DNA of 64,000 bases from Sphingomonas mali NBRC 15500 (GCF_001598415.1 NZ_BCYX01000001.1:395969-459968), one strand, 5' to 3'; numbered from the stretch's first letter, positions 1 to 9,287 are shown. Notes: a model not told the origin generated them from the sequence alone. Numbers and translations: made by a program.

Positions 1-439
1 CGACGCGCCACATCACCACCGCGATGCCGGCCGACATCATGCCCATGACCAAAGCGGTAGCGATGCCGCTCGCCCAGCGGAACAGCAAGGTCCGAGCATC
101 CATCGCGGGCATTTCGACCAAACCGTAGATCCAGGTTTGGCCGCCGAGGAACACGACGAAGCCGATCGCCGCCCCAAGCAACGCCGCGCTGACCGGTCCG
201 CGCCGCCCCGCGGCGTGGAGCAGCATCCAGGGGAAGGCGGCAAGCGCGGTGATGGCAAGCGCGGTCAGCATCGACCCTATGATCAACGCGATGGCCAGCG
301 TGCCGATCGCGAAGGTGCCGCCGAACAGCATCAGCAGCACCGCGATCGCGCCGCCCATCAGCCCACCAGCGCCGATCGCCAGTCCGATGCGATCGAGCGA
401 GGTTTCGTAGCGGCGTCGTTGCGCCATCGTTTGGGACAT
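1..439 (-). CDS. Membrane protein, C-terminus cut by the window edge
   Basis: Reading the minus strand from an ATG at 439 gives an open frame of 146 codons that runs off the left edge. It starts MSQTMAQRRRYETSLDRIG and then shows about four hydrophobic segments separated by short polar loops, so it is an inner-membrane protein. The N-terminus is basic and likely cytoplasmic. I do not recognise the family. It is transcribed in the same direction as the MBL-fold hydrolase gene that ends at 517, with 77 bases between them. Confidence 0.6.
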   Translation of the reverse strand, partial: MSQTMAQRRRYETSLDRIGLAIGAGGLMGGAIAVLLMLFGGTFAIGTLAIALIIGSMLTALAITALAAFPWMLLHAAGRRGPVSAALLGAAIGFVVFLGGQTWIYGLVEMPAMDARTLLFRWASGIATALVMGMMSAGIAVVMWRV

Positions 440-516
440 TGCGACACCCCCTCCCCGGCGCCTCATAGCATCGGGCGCGACCGACCCCAAGCGGTCACGC
501 AACCCGTTGCGATACA

Positions 517-1722
517 TCAGCGAAGCGCCGACATCGCCGGCGTATCGAGGCAGCGCAACAGGTCGCTGCGGGCCATTGCCGGCCGTGACGGCTGGGGCGC
601 AAAGGCCGGTATTTCCATGGTCCGGCCGATCCGCACCGCGGCGAATCCGCGCTGCCCGGTGCACGCTTCCGCTGCCGCCAGCAACCGCGGCGGCGTGTCC
701 CATCCCTCGTAAGACAGGCGGAAGGTCCCCCAATGGATCGCGATGGCATGCGCCGCGCCGAGCCGGCGGTACATTTCGACCGCGTCGACCGGCCCGACAT
801 GGCTGCCTGCCGCCATCTGCCCGGCGGCGAAACGGAACGCGCCGATCGGGATCAGCGCGAGCCGGATCGGACCATAGGACGCCGCTCGGTCCGCCCATTT
901 GAAATCGCCCGCGCCGGTATCCCCGGCGAAGAACAGGTTGCCGCCGGGCAGTCGCACGACGAATCCCGACCAGAGCGCTCGATTGCGGTCGGCGAACCAG
1001 CGGCTGTCCCAATGATGGCTGCGATTGACGACGACGCTCACGCCCGGCCGCACCGCGACTTCGCCACCCCAATCGAGCGCACGCGCCGGTACGCCGGCCT
1101 GGCCGATCACGCTGTCATTGCCGAGGCTGGTGACGATCAGCGGATGGTCGCGGTCCCACAGCTTCCTGAGGGTCGCCAGGTCCATATGGTCGTAATGATC
1201 GTGACTGACGAGGACGAGGTCGATCTTGGGCAGGTCCGCGAACCGGATACCGGGCTCGGCGACGCGCGTCGGCCCGATCCCGAACGGCCCCGCGCTCTTG
1301 CTCCACACCGGATCGGTCAGGATGTTGAGCCCGTTGGTCTGGACCAGCACCGTCGCGTGTCCCACCCAGGTCGCAAGCATCCGCTCGCCGTCGACTCGGG
1401 CCGAGGGCTTGGTGGGCGTCACCGCGACGCGATCGGGCCAGAGGGGGCGATTGTCGCGCGCCGTCACATAACGCAGCAGCGTGCCGGTACCGCCCGGCGG
1501 CGACAGCGCATCGTCGGCGCCATCGGGATTGAAGAAATGCTCGCCGTCGAAATGGTCGCTGACCGGCCCGCGATAATAACGCGCATCGAGAAACTCGGGG
1601 ATGATCGCGATCGCCAGGCAGAGGAGAATCACCAGCCACAACAACCCGGCGCCGGCGCGTTTGACCCATTGCATCTTGCCCCTGTGAGGCATCGCCCGCC
1701 TTCGAGCAAGCCGATTTGACAA
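517..1722 (-). CDS. MBL-fold metallo-hydrolase (NAPE-PLD-like), membrane-anchored
   Basis: A 401-residue metallo-beta-lactamase-fold protein. A single hydrophobic helix at about residues 24-42 should anchor it in the inner membrane with the enzyme in the periplasm. The metal site HxHxDH is seen as HDHYDH at residues 174-179, followed by further His and Asp ligands (FAGDTGAGDF, AIHWGTF). The order of motifs and the 'WVGHATVLVQ' segment fit the bacterial UlaG/NAPE-PLD-like subgroup, which hydrolyses phosphodiesters or lactones; the substrate cannot be told. It is divergent from the XRE regulator gene at 1775, with a palindrome in the 52-base gap that could regulate both. Confidence 0.85.
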   Translation of the reverse strand: MSNRLARRRAMPHRGKMQWVKRAGAGLLWLVILLCLAIAIIPEFLDARYYRGPVSDHFDGEHFFNPDGADDALSPPGGTGTLLRYVTARDNRPLWPDRVAVTPTKPSARVDGERMLATWVGHATVLVQTNGLNILTDPVWSKSAGPFGIGPTRVAEPGIRFADLPKIDLVLVSHDHYDHMDLATLRKLWDRDHPLIVTSLGNDSVIGQAGVPARALDWGGEVAVRPGVSVVVNRSHHWDSRWFADRNRALWSGFVVRLPGGNLFFAGDTGAGDFKWADRAASYGPIRLALIPIGAFRFAAGQMAAGSHVGPVDAVEMYRRLGAAHAIAIHWGTFRLSYEGWDTPPRLLAAAEACTGQRGFAAVRIGRTMEIPAFAPQPSRPAMARSDLLRCLDTPAMSALR

Positions 1723-1734
1723 GCGATCCGTTTA

Positions 1735-1748
1735 TTGTGTAAACACAA
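1735..1748. promoter_or_regulatory. Candidate operator between divergent hydrolase and XRE genes
   Basis: TTGTG-TAAA-CACAA is an inverted repeat with perfect 5-base arms in an AT-rich gap of 52 bases between two divergent start codons. Position and symmetry suit a site for the XRE regulator encoded next to it. This is inferred from sequence only. Confidence 0.35.
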
Positions 1749-1774
1749 CATATGATCGCGAATATACACTGATT

Positions 1775-2017
1775 ATGCTCTATAACCGCATCGCCCTATT
1801 CCGCGCCGAACGCGGCATCTCGCGCAAGGCGCTGGCCGAAGCCGTTGGCGTCAATCCGCAGACGATCGGCTATCTCGAGCGCGGTGACTACAAACCCAGC
1901 CTCGAGCTCGCGATGAAGATCGCCGCCGAATTCGAGGTTGCGATCGAGCATCTGTTTTCCTTCACCCCCTTCGAGCCCGTGGCGGCAGTCCTGCGCCGGG
2001 CTGGAGACGCAGCATGA
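1775..2017 (+). CDS. XRE-family helix-turn-helix transcriptional regulator
   Basis: An 80-residue protein made almost entirely of one Cro/C1-type helix-turn-helix. The region RISRKALAEAVGVNPQTIGY-like helices (residues about 15-40) and 'LERGDYKPSLELAMKIA' are typical of the short YozG-like regulators. Such regulators are commonly paired with a small membrane protein, and here the stop overlaps the next start by 4 bases (ATGA), so the two are translationally coupled. It probably represses its own operon through the palindrome upstream. The signal that it reads is unknown. Confidence 0.85.
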   Translation: MLYNRIALFRAERGISRKALAEAVGVNPQTIGYLERGDYKPSLELAMKIAAEFEVAIEHLFSFTPFEPVAAVLRRAGDAA

Positions 2018-2523
2018 CGGCCAAACCCCTTACCGAGCGCCTCGACGACATCGCCAATCTCACCGGCATCCCGGCGCTGACCACCCGACCGCCGAAGCGG
2101 CGGCCGTTGCGCGGATTGGCGCTCGTCGCCCTCGTGCTCGGGACCGTCGGGATGGCGGTCACCCTGTTCGGTGGCCGCGTCCTGTTGATCGGCGACGGAA
2201 TATTGTTGGCGGGCTTCGTGCTGTCGGGCTGGCTGCCGTTGATGGGCCCGATCAAGCCCTGGATGTCGTTCACCGAACGCGTCGACGAACTGGACGCGCA
2301 AATCCGCGCCAAGGCCTATCTGACCGCGCTGCCCATCATCCTGTTCGCCGCCGTGTGCGGGTTGGTCGGGCTGCCGGTCCTCGCCTGGCTTCAGCACCGC
2401 CCGCCTGCGGAAATGGTCGCCTTGGGCGGGTTCGCCGCAATGTATCTGCTGATCCTGTGGAACGCGGTACCAACGCTCCATGCGAGCTGGCGACACCAGC
2501 CGGTCGAGGAACTGGACGACTAA
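2014..2523 (+). CDS. Membrane protein coupled to XRE regulator
   Basis: A 169-residue protein with a cytoplasmic N-terminus of about 30 residues and four hydrophobic helices arranged as two hairpins (about residues 33-75 and 105-160), separated by a hydrophilic stretch that includes 'TERVDELDAQIRAKAY'. No catalytic motif is visible. Its start overlaps the stop of the XRE regulator gene, so the two products should be made together; in comparable pairs the membrane protein is a target or partner of the regulator, but no function is known. Confidence 0.75.
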   Translation: MTAKPLTERLDDIANLTGIPALTTRPPKRRPLRGLALVALVLGTVGMAVTLFGGRVLLIGDGILLAGFVLSGWLPLMGPIKPWMSFTERVDELDAQIRAKAYLTALPIILFAAVCGLVGLPVLAWLQHRPPAEMVALGGFAAMYLLILWNAVPTLHASWRHQPVEELDD

Positions 2524-2524
2524 A

Positions 2525-3907
2525 TCAGCCCTGATCCTCGTACGCGAATTGCAGGATGCCCCAATGGCGGCCCTGGACCGCGATCGAGGCGATCACCTGC
2601 TTGAGCAGCAGTACGCTGCCATCGGCGACCTGACGTCGATAGGCCTTAAGGCAGAACGGGTCGGTGATCTTGCACTGTTGCTGCGTCTCGGTGAACTCGA
2701 ACATCATCCCACACCGTGCATATTCCACATTCCAGGCATCGTCGCCGGGGCGCTGCGCGTGCGAGCGTTCGGGCATTGCCACCGCGCCGAAGCCGTTGCG
2801 GTCGGAGAAGCTCATCCCGAAAAAGCCCTTATAGCTCCGCGCTCGTTCCTGATGCGGCCGCGCCGCGGGGATGATGAACGGCTGAACCGGGTGGGTGTAG
2901 AGCGGCGGATTGGTTCCCGGGATCTGCTCATACGTGTCGCGGAACAGATCCGCGATCGAGATCCTGCCATCGGCCACCGCGCGGGTCAGCGCGTCCGACA
3001 CCTGTTTCGCGGCGTCCAGGCCGAACGCGATATAGGGCGAATCGATCATCTCGACGCCGCTCTCGGCGAAATGCTGGAGCAGGGTGTTGGTATCGTCGCT
3101 GACCGTGGTGACCCGGCCCGACAGACGCTGCAACCCGTCGGCATTGGCGCCCGACGTGGTCGACAACGCGCCCAGTCCGGTGCGGATGTTGCCGACCGAT
3201 TCGACCATCGATCCGATGCGGTCGCTGACGCGCTCGCTCGACATCGACAAATCGCGCATCAGCGCGCCGAGCCGGTCGACCAGTTCCTCGATATCCTTGC
3301 TGCCTTGGTGCGCGGTCTTGGCGGTTTCGACGCCATGCGCGACACGATCGAGCATGCCTGCCGCCTCGCCCGCCAGCGCGCCGATCGAGCGTTCGATCGT
3401 CTGCGTCGCCGCAGCGGTTTCCTGCGCCAGCTTCTTGACCTCGCCGGCGACCACCGCGAAGCCGCGCCCGGCATCGCCCGCGCGCGCCGCTTCGATCGTT
3501 GCGTTGAGCGCGAGCAGATTGGTCTGACTGGCGATTCCGCTGATCACTTGCGTGACGTGGCTGACCGAGGCGAGCGCTTCGTTGAACGCGCCCAAGCTGG
3601 CGTGGATGCGGCTGACCTGGTCGATCAGGTCGACGACGTTGGTGGAAGCGTCGGACAGCTGGCGCGTCGAATCCTCGATCACCAGCCGCGCCGCCGCGGT
3701 GCTGCGCCGTGCTTCCTCCGCCGCACGCGCGACATCGGTGCCGTCATCGGCCAGCCGCACCGCTTCGCCGCCGATCGTTTCGATCGTCGTCGCCTGCGCG
3801 GTCACACGCTCGGCCAGTTCGGTAATGTCTGCCTGCAGGTCGAGCGTCCGGATGCCGAGCTCGCCCGACATTTTGGCCGCCTTCCGTACCGTTGCTGCGA
3901 TGTCCAA
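2525..3907 (-). CDS. Soluble methyl-accepting chemotaxis-like protein with C-terminal sensor region
   Basis: A 460-residue protein with no membrane segment. The first ~300 residues are a long coiled coil with a recognisable MCP signalling tip: '[20 protein letters not shown]' and '[15 protein letters not shown]' are the hairpin that binds CheA and CheW. The remaining ~150 residues form a globular region rich in aromatic residues and with several Cys ([18 protein letters not shown]). The order, signalling region first and sensor last, is reversed compared with classical transmembrane receptors, so a cytoplasmic cue is expected. No chemotaxis kinase genes are in the window. It ends 2 bases from the convergent membrane gene. 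Confidence 0.85.
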   Translation of the reverse strand: MDIAATVRKAAKMSGELGIRTLDLQADITELAERVTAQATTIETIGGEAVRLADDGTDVARAAEEARRSTAAARLVIEDSTRQLSDASTNVVDLIDQVSRIHASLGAFNEALASVSHVTQVISGIASQTNLLALNATIEAARAGDAGRGFAVVAGEVKKLAQETAAATQTIERSIGALAGEAAGMLDRVAHGVETAKTAHQGSKDIEELVDRLGALMRDLSMSSERVSDRIGSMVESVGNIRTGLGALSTTSGANADGLQRLSGRVTTVSDDTNTLLQHFAESGVEMIDSPYIAFGLDAAKQVSDALTRAVADGRISIADLFRDTYEQIPGTNPPLYTHPVQPFIIPAARPHQERARSYKGFFGMSFSDRNGFGAVAMPERSHAQRPGDDAWNVEYARCGMMFEFTETQQQCKITDPFCLKAYRRQVADGSVLLLKQVIASIAVQGRHWGILQFAYEDQG

Positions 3908-3967
3908 CCGCGCCGCCCCCTGAAATCCGCTGCTTTCAGCAACTAAACTGCCAGGGTTAACGAAGCT

Positions 3968-5332
3968 TTAGGCCCGTTTGGCGGGGACCGAAAACCAGCC
4001 AGCGACGCCGGCGGTCACCGCCACCGCCGCGGCCAGTAACATTGCCGCATGAAAAGCCTCGATCGAAACCCCGCGTCCCCCGCCCGTCAGCACCAGCCCG
4101 ATCATCGCGACCGCGACCATGCCGCCGATCCTGGCGGTCGCGTTGTTCACGCCCGATGCGGCCCCGGCGTGGTGGCGATCGACCGATGCCATCACTGCGT
4201 TCGTCAGCGGCGCGACGGCGGCGGTCATGCCGATGCCGATCAGCAGCATCGGCGGCAGAATATGCGGGACGAACTCGATCGCGGCGCCGGGAATGATCCG
4301 CATCGCGGCGAAACCGGCCGCGACCAGCAACGGCCCCGCCGCCAGCATCCAACGCGCGCCGATCCGCTCGGCCAGCGCGCCCGCTGCGCGCGATCCCGCG
4401 CCCATGATCAGCGGCAACGGCAGGACCGCCGCACCCGCCGCGGTCGCCCGCCACCCGGTCGAGATCAACAGATAGGGGAGCAACAGCAGGACGCCGCTCA
4501 GCGCCGCATAGAGCAGGAAAGTCAGCAATGTGATCGCGCTGAAGCTCCGCGTGCCGAACAGGCCGAGCGGCACCATCGCGCGCGCGCCGCACCGGCTTTC
4601 CCACCACAAGAACGCCGCCGACGCGGCCATCCCGCCCGCAATGTAATAAGCCGCACCATGCCCGCCGGAAGTCGCGATCGTCAGCCCCCAGACCAGCAGT
4701 CCGAGCCCGATCGTCGCGAACGCACCGCCCGGCCAATCAGGTTTCGCCGCCTCCGGATCGTGCCCGCCCTGGACCGCGACCACCGCCAAGACGGCAGCGG
4801 CGACGGCAATCGGCACGATCAGCCCGAACACCCAGCGCCAGCCGACCGCGTCGACCAGCCAGCCACCGACGATCGGCCCGATCGCCGCCCCGATCGCGCC
4901 CGCCGCCGCCCAGGTCCCGATCGCCTTGGCGCGCGCCTCACCATCGAAATCGGCGCCCAGGATCGCGAGACTCGCCGGCGTCAGCAAGGCCGCGCCGATA
5001 CCCTGCGCGACGCGCGCGGCGATCAACCAGCCGAGCGTCGGTGCCGCCATGCAGCCGATCGACGCGAGCGCGAACAGCAACAGCCCCGCCAGGAACACCG
5101 TCTTGCGCCCCAGCGAATCCGCCATCGCGCCGCCGATCAGGACCAGCGCAGATAACGGCAGCATATAGCCATTGACGATCCACTGGATTCCCGCCGCATC
5201 CGCCTCGAGCGCCTTCGCCATCGCGGGCAAGGCGACATTGACCACCGATCCGTCGATCATCGCGACACTCGACCCCAGCACCGTCGCCCATAACGCACCT
5301 GTGCTGGCCTTGCCGGGCGCGGCGCCGGTCAT
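3968..5332 (-). CDS. MFS transporter, DHA2-like drug exporter
   Basis: A 454-residue polytopic membrane protein with at least 12 predicted helices. The N-terminus 'MIDGSVVNVALPAMAKAL' is the D1 motif of the DHA2 (EmrB/QacA) exporters, and 'GGAMADSLGRKTVF' is motif A in the first cytoplasmic loop. Proton-driven export of hydrophobic compounds is the family role; the substrate is unknown. The start at 5332 is chosen because it overlaps the trmO stop (ATGA), which indicates coupling, although the frame stays open further upstream. It is the last gene of the minus-strand run that begins with fumarase. Confidence 0.85.
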   Translation of the reverse strand: MTGAAPGKASTGALWATVLGSSVAMIDGSVVNVALPAMAKALEADAAGIQWIVNGYMLPLSALVLIGGAMADSLGRKTVFLAGLLLFALASIGCMAAPTLGWLIAARVAQGIGAALLTPASLAILGADFDGEARAKAIGTWAAAGAIGAAIGPIVGGWLVDAVGWRWVFGLIVPIAVAAAVLAVVAVQGGHDPEAAKPDWPGGAFATIGLGLLVWGLTIATSGGHGAAYYIAGGMAASAAFLWWESRCGARAMVPLGLFGTRSFSAITLLTFLLYAALSGVLLLLPYLLISTGWRATAAGAAVLPLPLIMGAGSRAAGALAERIGARWMLAAGPLLVAAGFAAMRIIPGAAIEFVPHILPPMLLIGIGMTAAVAPLTNAVMASVDRHHAGAASGVNNATARIGGMVAVAMIGLVLTGGGRGVSIEAFHAAMLLAAAVAVTAGVAGWFSVPAKRA

Positions 5333-5793
5333 GCCTGCCAATATCCCGCCATCAACTCGCTTGCCCAATCGGGCTGGCGCACGTCGCCGCGTGGCAGGAA
5401 TTCGCGCAACACCGGCTTGATGTCGATCACCGGCGTGCCGTCGATCGCGTCGAGACCGCGGACGTGAAGCCGCGTCCCCTCGACCTTCTCGATCCGGCAG
5501 ATCGTAATGCCGATCCGGTTGGGTCGGTTCTTGCCGCGCTGCGCGAAGATGCCGACCAGCGGCCAGTCGGCGCGGTTGCGCGGATGGCGTGCCCCGGTCT
5601 CGATCTTGTCCGACGGCACGCGATCGAACACAAAGGCGATCTCGGCGTGGCTGAAGTCCTCCAGTCCGGCCAGCGCCTCCGGTCCGAAGCGCGGCTCGAG
5701 TTCGATCACCGCGGTCTCGCGGTCCCAATCGTCGTCGACCGCTTCCGCCCGGCCGCCACGCACATGAGCGATCGCTTCGATATCGAACGCCAT
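5329..5793 (-). CDS. trmO: tRNA (N6-threonylcarbamoyladenosine37-N6)-methyltransferase TrmO
   Basis: A 154-residue member of the TsaA/UPF0066 (TrmO) family. These beta-barrel enzymes use S-adenosylmethionine to methylate t6A37 in tRNA-Thr. The family signature is clear: 'LEDFSHAEIAFVFDRV', 'RHPRNRADWPLVGIFAQR' (altered from the usual RPPR form), 'NRPNRIGITICRI' and 'LDAIDGTPVIDIKP'. The length matches the single-domain core without the C-terminal extension of E. coli TrmO. It lies between an EamA transporter (10-base gap) and the MFS gene (4-base overlap), neither of which is functionally related. Confidence 0.85.
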   Translation of the reverse strand: MAFDIEAIAHVRGGRAEAVDDDWDRETAVIELEPRFGPEALAGLEDFSHAEIAFVFDRVPSDKIETGARHPRNRADWPLVGIFAQRGKNRPNRIGITICRIEKVEGTRLHVRGLDAIDGTPVIDIKPVLREFLPRGDVRQPDWASELMAGYWQA

Positions 5794-5803
5794 GCCTGTC
5801 TCC

Positions 5804-6721
5804 TCACCATGCGCCGGCGAGCGCGAGCACTACGCCGATCGCGACCAGCAGCAACCCCGCGACTTCGCTTCTGGCGGTCTTCTCGCCCAGATAGAAATGC
5901 GCGAACCCCATGGTGAAGGCGACTTCCACCTGGCCGACGATCCGCACCAGCGCGACCGGCGCCGACGCGAACCCGGTGAACCAGCAGGCCGAAGCGACCG
6001 ACGACATCAACCCCACCTGCCCCGCGGTCCGCCATTCGGCGAACACCTTCGCCACCTGGTCACGCTCGCGCCAGGCGAGATATCCGCCCTGCATCAACGC
6101 CTGCAGCGCAACCGTCACCGCCAAGACGATCAGCGCGGCGCGGACATGATCGCCCGTTCCGACCTCCATCGTAGCGCGGCGGATCGCGATCGTCGTCAGC
6201 GCGAACACGAAGCCCGAGGCAATGCCGTAACGCGCCGCGGGCTGGCCGAGCGACCGCAACAACTCGCCCGGCCCCATCCTTTTACCACCGGTCGACAACA
6301 CCATCACGCCCACCACGCCGAAACCGATCCCTAGCCAGGTGAGAACGCTCAGATGGTCGCCAAGCAGCACGACCGACAGGATCGCGCTCTGAACCGCTTC
6401 GGTCTTCGAATAGGCGGTGCCGACAACGAAATTGCGCTCGCCGAACGCCATCAGCAGCAGGTTGGTCGCGATGATCTGCGCCAGCCCGCCCGCCGCACAG
6501 AACAGGACGAACCAATGCCCCAGCGCCGGGAACGCCGCGGGCGCGATCAGGAACTGATAGGCCAGCATCATCGCCAGGGCGACTGGCACGCCATAGAGAT
6601 AGCGGACCAGCCCCGCCGCATTGACCGACAAGGTCCGCGACATGCGCCGCTGCACCGCAGTCCGCCATGCCTGGAGTGCTCCCGCGAGCAAGGTCGCGGG
6701 CAGCCAGATCGGGAAACTCAC
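5804..6721 (-). CDS. EamA-family (DMT) transporter
   Basis: A 305-residue protein with ten hydrophobic helices arranged as two five-helix halves, as in the drug/metabolite transporter superfamily. The second half carries the EamA pattern near 'GQVEVAFTMGFAHFYLGEKTA' (shortened here to the recognisable FAHFYLGEK). Members export amino acids, purines or related metabolites; the substrate is not predictable. Its start overlaps the stop of the next gene in transcription order by 4 bases, consistent with an operon. Confidence 0.85.
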   Translation of the reverse strand: MSFPIWLPATLLAGALQAWRTAVQRRMSRTLSVNAAGLVRYLYGVPVALAMMLAYQFLIAPAAFPALGHWFVLFCAAGGLAQIIATNLLLMAFGERNFVVGTAYSKTEAVQSAILSVVLLGDHLSVLTWLGIGFGVVGVMVLSTGGKRMGPGELLRSLGQPAARYGIASGFVFALTTIAIRRATMEVGTGDHVRAALIVLAVTVALQALMQGGYLAWRERDQVAKVFAEWRTAGQVGLMSSVASACWFTGFASAPVALVRIVGQVEVAFTMGFAHFYLGEKTARSEVAGLLLVAIGVVLALAGAW

Positions 6722-7200
6722 GCCTCGCGAGCCTGAACGGTGCGCGCGAGGAACTCGAGGATCGCCTTCTCGTCCTTGCCCTTGGGTCCGCGGCCGACCC
6801 GGAACAGCAATGCGCCGAACGCCATCATCGACAGCGGAATGCCGCCGAAGATGCCCCAGAATTCGAACGGCGCCCCGGTCGCCGCCGAGTATGCGGCGAT
6901 GACCAGAAAGATCGACAGGAACCCAAACCAGAAGATCATGAAGCAGGTGACGTTACTCGCCGGCCCGATCTTTCCCTCGATCCGCGTTCCGCTGCCGTCG
7001 GGCTGCATCGTCGCGACCAGCCGCACGTTTATGTTGGTCCGAACGTTGGTCCGGTAGACGAACAGCATCATGTCCTGCTCGCTGCCATGCCCGGTAACAC
7101 CCGCCTTGGGCTTGGCATCCTCGCCACCGAGCACGTCGCGCAGCTTCTTCGCCAGCGTAACGGGGTCGAGCGGGGAGTGGAGGATGACGCGGCGAGCCAT
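6718..7200 (-). CDS. Hypothetical two-helix membrane protein
   Basis: A 160-residue protein with a soluble N-terminal part of about 80 residues (beta-rich, 'VRLVATMQPDGSGTRIEGKIG') followed by two adjacent hydrophobic helices (about residues 85-130) and a short basic then charged tail. The overall plan resembles that of the next gene, suggesting an old duplication: both have an N-terminal beta-rich region with 'T/I-x-G-x-G/F' strands followed by a helical hairpin. It overlaps the EamA gene by 4 bases and abuts its upstream neighbour without a gap. Function unknown. Confidence 0.7.
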   Translation of the reverse strand: MARRVILHSPLDPVTLAKKLRDVLGGEDAKPKAGVTGHGSEQDMMLFVYRTNVRTNINVRLVATMQPDGSGTRIEGKIGPASNVTCFMIFWFGFLSIFLVIAAYSAATGAPFEFWGIFGGIPLSMMAFGALLFRVGRGPKGKDEKAILEFLARTVQAREA

Positions 7201-7710
7201 TCAGCCTGTGCTCTGCCCCGAACCGGTTGCAATGACGAAATCGATCAGACGCTGGCAAACCGTGTTCGCACCGACCATCGAAATCGCAGTGATACCAAAT
7301 GGCGCCAATAGATGCACCAGCAGGAAGGGGATCAGAAACCAGGGCGCACCCTGTTGGAACGGGTGGTCCGATAGCATGGCCGTCATGAACATCAGGTCGA
7401 AACACACCCAAAGGACAAGGAAGAAGCGCAGGAACATCGGCGCACCGAAGCGGCCATCGAACCGCGTGTCGCCCGAAGATGAAACGAGCCGCCCGGTAAG
7501 ACGCGGCGCCATGTTAGAATTGAGGGCACTCGCGTGCCACTCGATCGACAGGCGCTCGTCGCCAATTCGGCCGACCACCTTCTCGAAATGGAAAGGCCAC
7601 CACCGAGAACGCACCTGCGCCCTAAGCCGGTCGGCGACTTGCTGCGGGCTTGTACGCTCCGCGACCTTGAAACTGACGGGCCTTCCGAGAATGAATTCCA
7701 GATAGCCCAT
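7201..7710 (-). CDS. Hypothetical membrane protein related to its neighbour
   Basis: A 169-residue protein with a ~75-residue soluble N-terminal region ('FHFEKVVGRIGDERLSIEWH', 'PRLTGRLVSSSGDTRFDGRF') and two hydrophobic helices (about residues 93-140). It has the same layout as the product encoded directly downstream and both may derive from one ancestor. It sits 6 bases downstream of the fumarase gene, so it is probably co-transcribed with it. I do not recognise the family. Confidence 0.7.
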   Translation of the reverse strand: MGYLEFILGRPVSFKVAERTSPQQVADRLRAQVRSRWWPFHFEKVVGRIGDERLSIEWHASALNSNMAPRLTGRLVSSSGDTRFDGRFGAPMFLRFFLVLWVCFDLMFMTAMLSDHPFQQGAPWFLIPFLLVHLLAPFGITAISMVGANTVCQRLIDFVIATGSGQSTG

Positions 7711-7716
7711 CCGCCT

Positions 7717-9240
7717 TCACGCCTTCTCTAGCAGCTTCTGTTTGGCGATCTTCTCGCGCCACACCAACGGGGCCAGTTGGTGGACGTTGTTCCCCTCGCT
7801 GTCGACCGCCACCGTCACCGGGAAATCCACCACTTCAAACTCGTAGATCGCTTCCATCCCGAGGTCCTCGAACCCGACGACCTTCGACCCCTTGATCGCG
7901 CGCGCCACCAGATAGGCCGCGCCACCAACCGCCATCAGATAGGCCGACTTCGCATCCTTGATCGCCTCGGTTGCCGCGGGACCGCGCTCGGCCTTGCCGA
8001 CGCAGGCGAGCAGGCCCTGGTCGAGCATCATGCGCATGAACTTGTCCATGCGGGTCGCAGTGGTCGGGCCCGCCGGGCCGACGATCTCCTCGCCGACCGG
8101 ATCGACCGGGCCGACATAATAGATCACTCGGCCCTTGAAGCTGACCGGCAGTTCCTCGCCTTTCGCCAGCATGTCGGCGATACGCTTGTGCGCGGCGTCG
8201 CGGCCGGTCAGCATCTTGCCGTTGAGCAATAGCCGGTCGCCCTGCTTCCAGCTCTGCACCACCGCTGGGGTCAGCGTGTCGAGATCGACGCGGATCGCCG
8301 CCTTGTCCGGCGTCCAGTTGACGTCGGGCCATTCGTCGAGCTTGGGCGCTTCGAGAAAAGCCGGCCCCGACCCATCGAGCGTGAAATGCGCGTGGCGCGT
8401 CGCGGCACAATTGGGGATCATCGCCACCGGCTTGCCCGCGGCATGGCACGGCGCGTCCATGATCTTGACGTCGAGGATGGTGGACAGGCCGCCCAGCCCC
8501 TGCGCGCCGATGCCGAGCGCGTTGACCTTGTCGAAAATCTCGATGCGCAGCGCCTCGATATCGGTCTTCGGCCCGCGCTCCTTCAGCGTCGCCATGTCGA
8601 TCTGTTCCATCAGCGCCTTCTTGGCGAGCAGCACGCAATGCTCCGCCGTCCCGCCAATGCCGATGCCGAGCATGCCCGGCGGACACCAGCCCGCACCCAT
8701 CTGCGGCAGCATCTCGAGCACCCAGTCGACGATCGAATCCGACGGGTTCATCATCTTGAACTTGGACTTGTTCTCCGACCCGCCGCCCTTGGCCGCGACG
8801 TCGACCGACACCCGGCTGCCGGGCACCATCTCGACATGGAGCACGCACGGCGTGTTGTCCTTGGTGTTGCGCCGGGTGAACGCGGGATCGGCCAACACCG
8901 ACGCGCGAAGCTTGTTCTCGGGGTTCAGGTAGGCGAGCCGTACGCCTTCATCGATCACCTCCTGCATCGACCGCGACGTGTCGTCGAGGCGGCAATCCAT
9001 CCCCCATTTGACGAACACGTTGACGATCCCGGTATCCTGGCAGATCGGCCGATGCCCCTCGGCGCACATCCGGCTGTTGGTCAGGATCTGCGCGATCGCG
9101 TCCTTGGCCGCAGGCGACTGTTCCGCCTCGTAAGCGGTCCCGAGCGCGCGGATATAATCCATCGGGTGGTAGTAGGAGATGAACTGGAGCGCGTCGGCGA
9201 CGCTCTCGATCAGATCGGCTGCGCGAATGGTCGTGGTCAT
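7717..9240 (-). CDS. fumA: Class I fumarate hydratase, iron-sulfur type
   Basis: A 507-residue single-chain class I fumarase, which interconverts fumarate and malate in the TCA cycle with an oxygen-sensitive [4Fe-4S] cluster. The N-terminal alpha part shows 'GHRPICQDTGIVNVF' and 'PGMLGIGIGGTAEH'; the C-terminal beta part shows 'YYVGPVDPVGEEIVGPAGPT' style strands and 'AYLMAVGGAAYL'. Cysteines in ICQDTG, GWCPPG and PNCAATRH fit the three cluster ligands. Length equals the usual ~500-550 residues. It heads a compact minus-strand gene run. The HAD gene diverges from it with only 23-47 bases between starts. Confidence 0.95.
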   Translation of the reverse strand: MTTTIRAADLIESVADALQFISYYHPMDYIRALGTAYEAEQSPAAKDAIAQILTNSRMCAEGHRPICQDTGIVNVFVKWGMDCRLDDTSRSMQEVIDEGVRLAYLNPENKLRASVLADPAFTRRNTKDNTPCVLHVEMVPGSRVSVDVAAKGGGSENKSKFKMMNPSDSIVDWVLEMLPQMGAGWCPPGMLGIGIGGTAEHCVLLAKKALMEQIDMATLKERGPKTDIEALRIEIFDKVNALGIGAQGLGGLSTILDVKIMDAPCHAAGKPVAMIPNCAATRHAHFTLDGSGPAFLEAPKLDEWPDVNWTPDKAAIRVDLDTLTPAVVQSWKQGDRLLLNGKMLTGRDAAHKRIADMLAKGEELPVSFKGRVIYYVGPVDPVGEEIVGPAGPTTATRMDKFMRMMLDQGLLACVGKAERGPAATEAIKDAKSAYLMAVGGAAYLVARAIKGSKVVGFEDLGMEAIYEFEVVDFPVTVAVDSEGNNVHQLAPLVWREKIAKQKLLEKA

Positions 9241-9287
9241 GAGCGGGCCCTCTAGCGCCGAGCGTGGCGATGAAACAAGAAGGAGTG

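Noticed and set aside
2480..3946. 488-codon plus-strand open frame
   Set aside because: Antisense to the chemoreceptor gene, Arg/Asp-rich without a hydrophobic or conserved pattern.
4900..5728. Longer MFS frame reaching 5728
   Set aside because: The extension runs over trmO in another frame. The shorter start overlaps the trmO stop by ATGA and yields a normal N-terminus.
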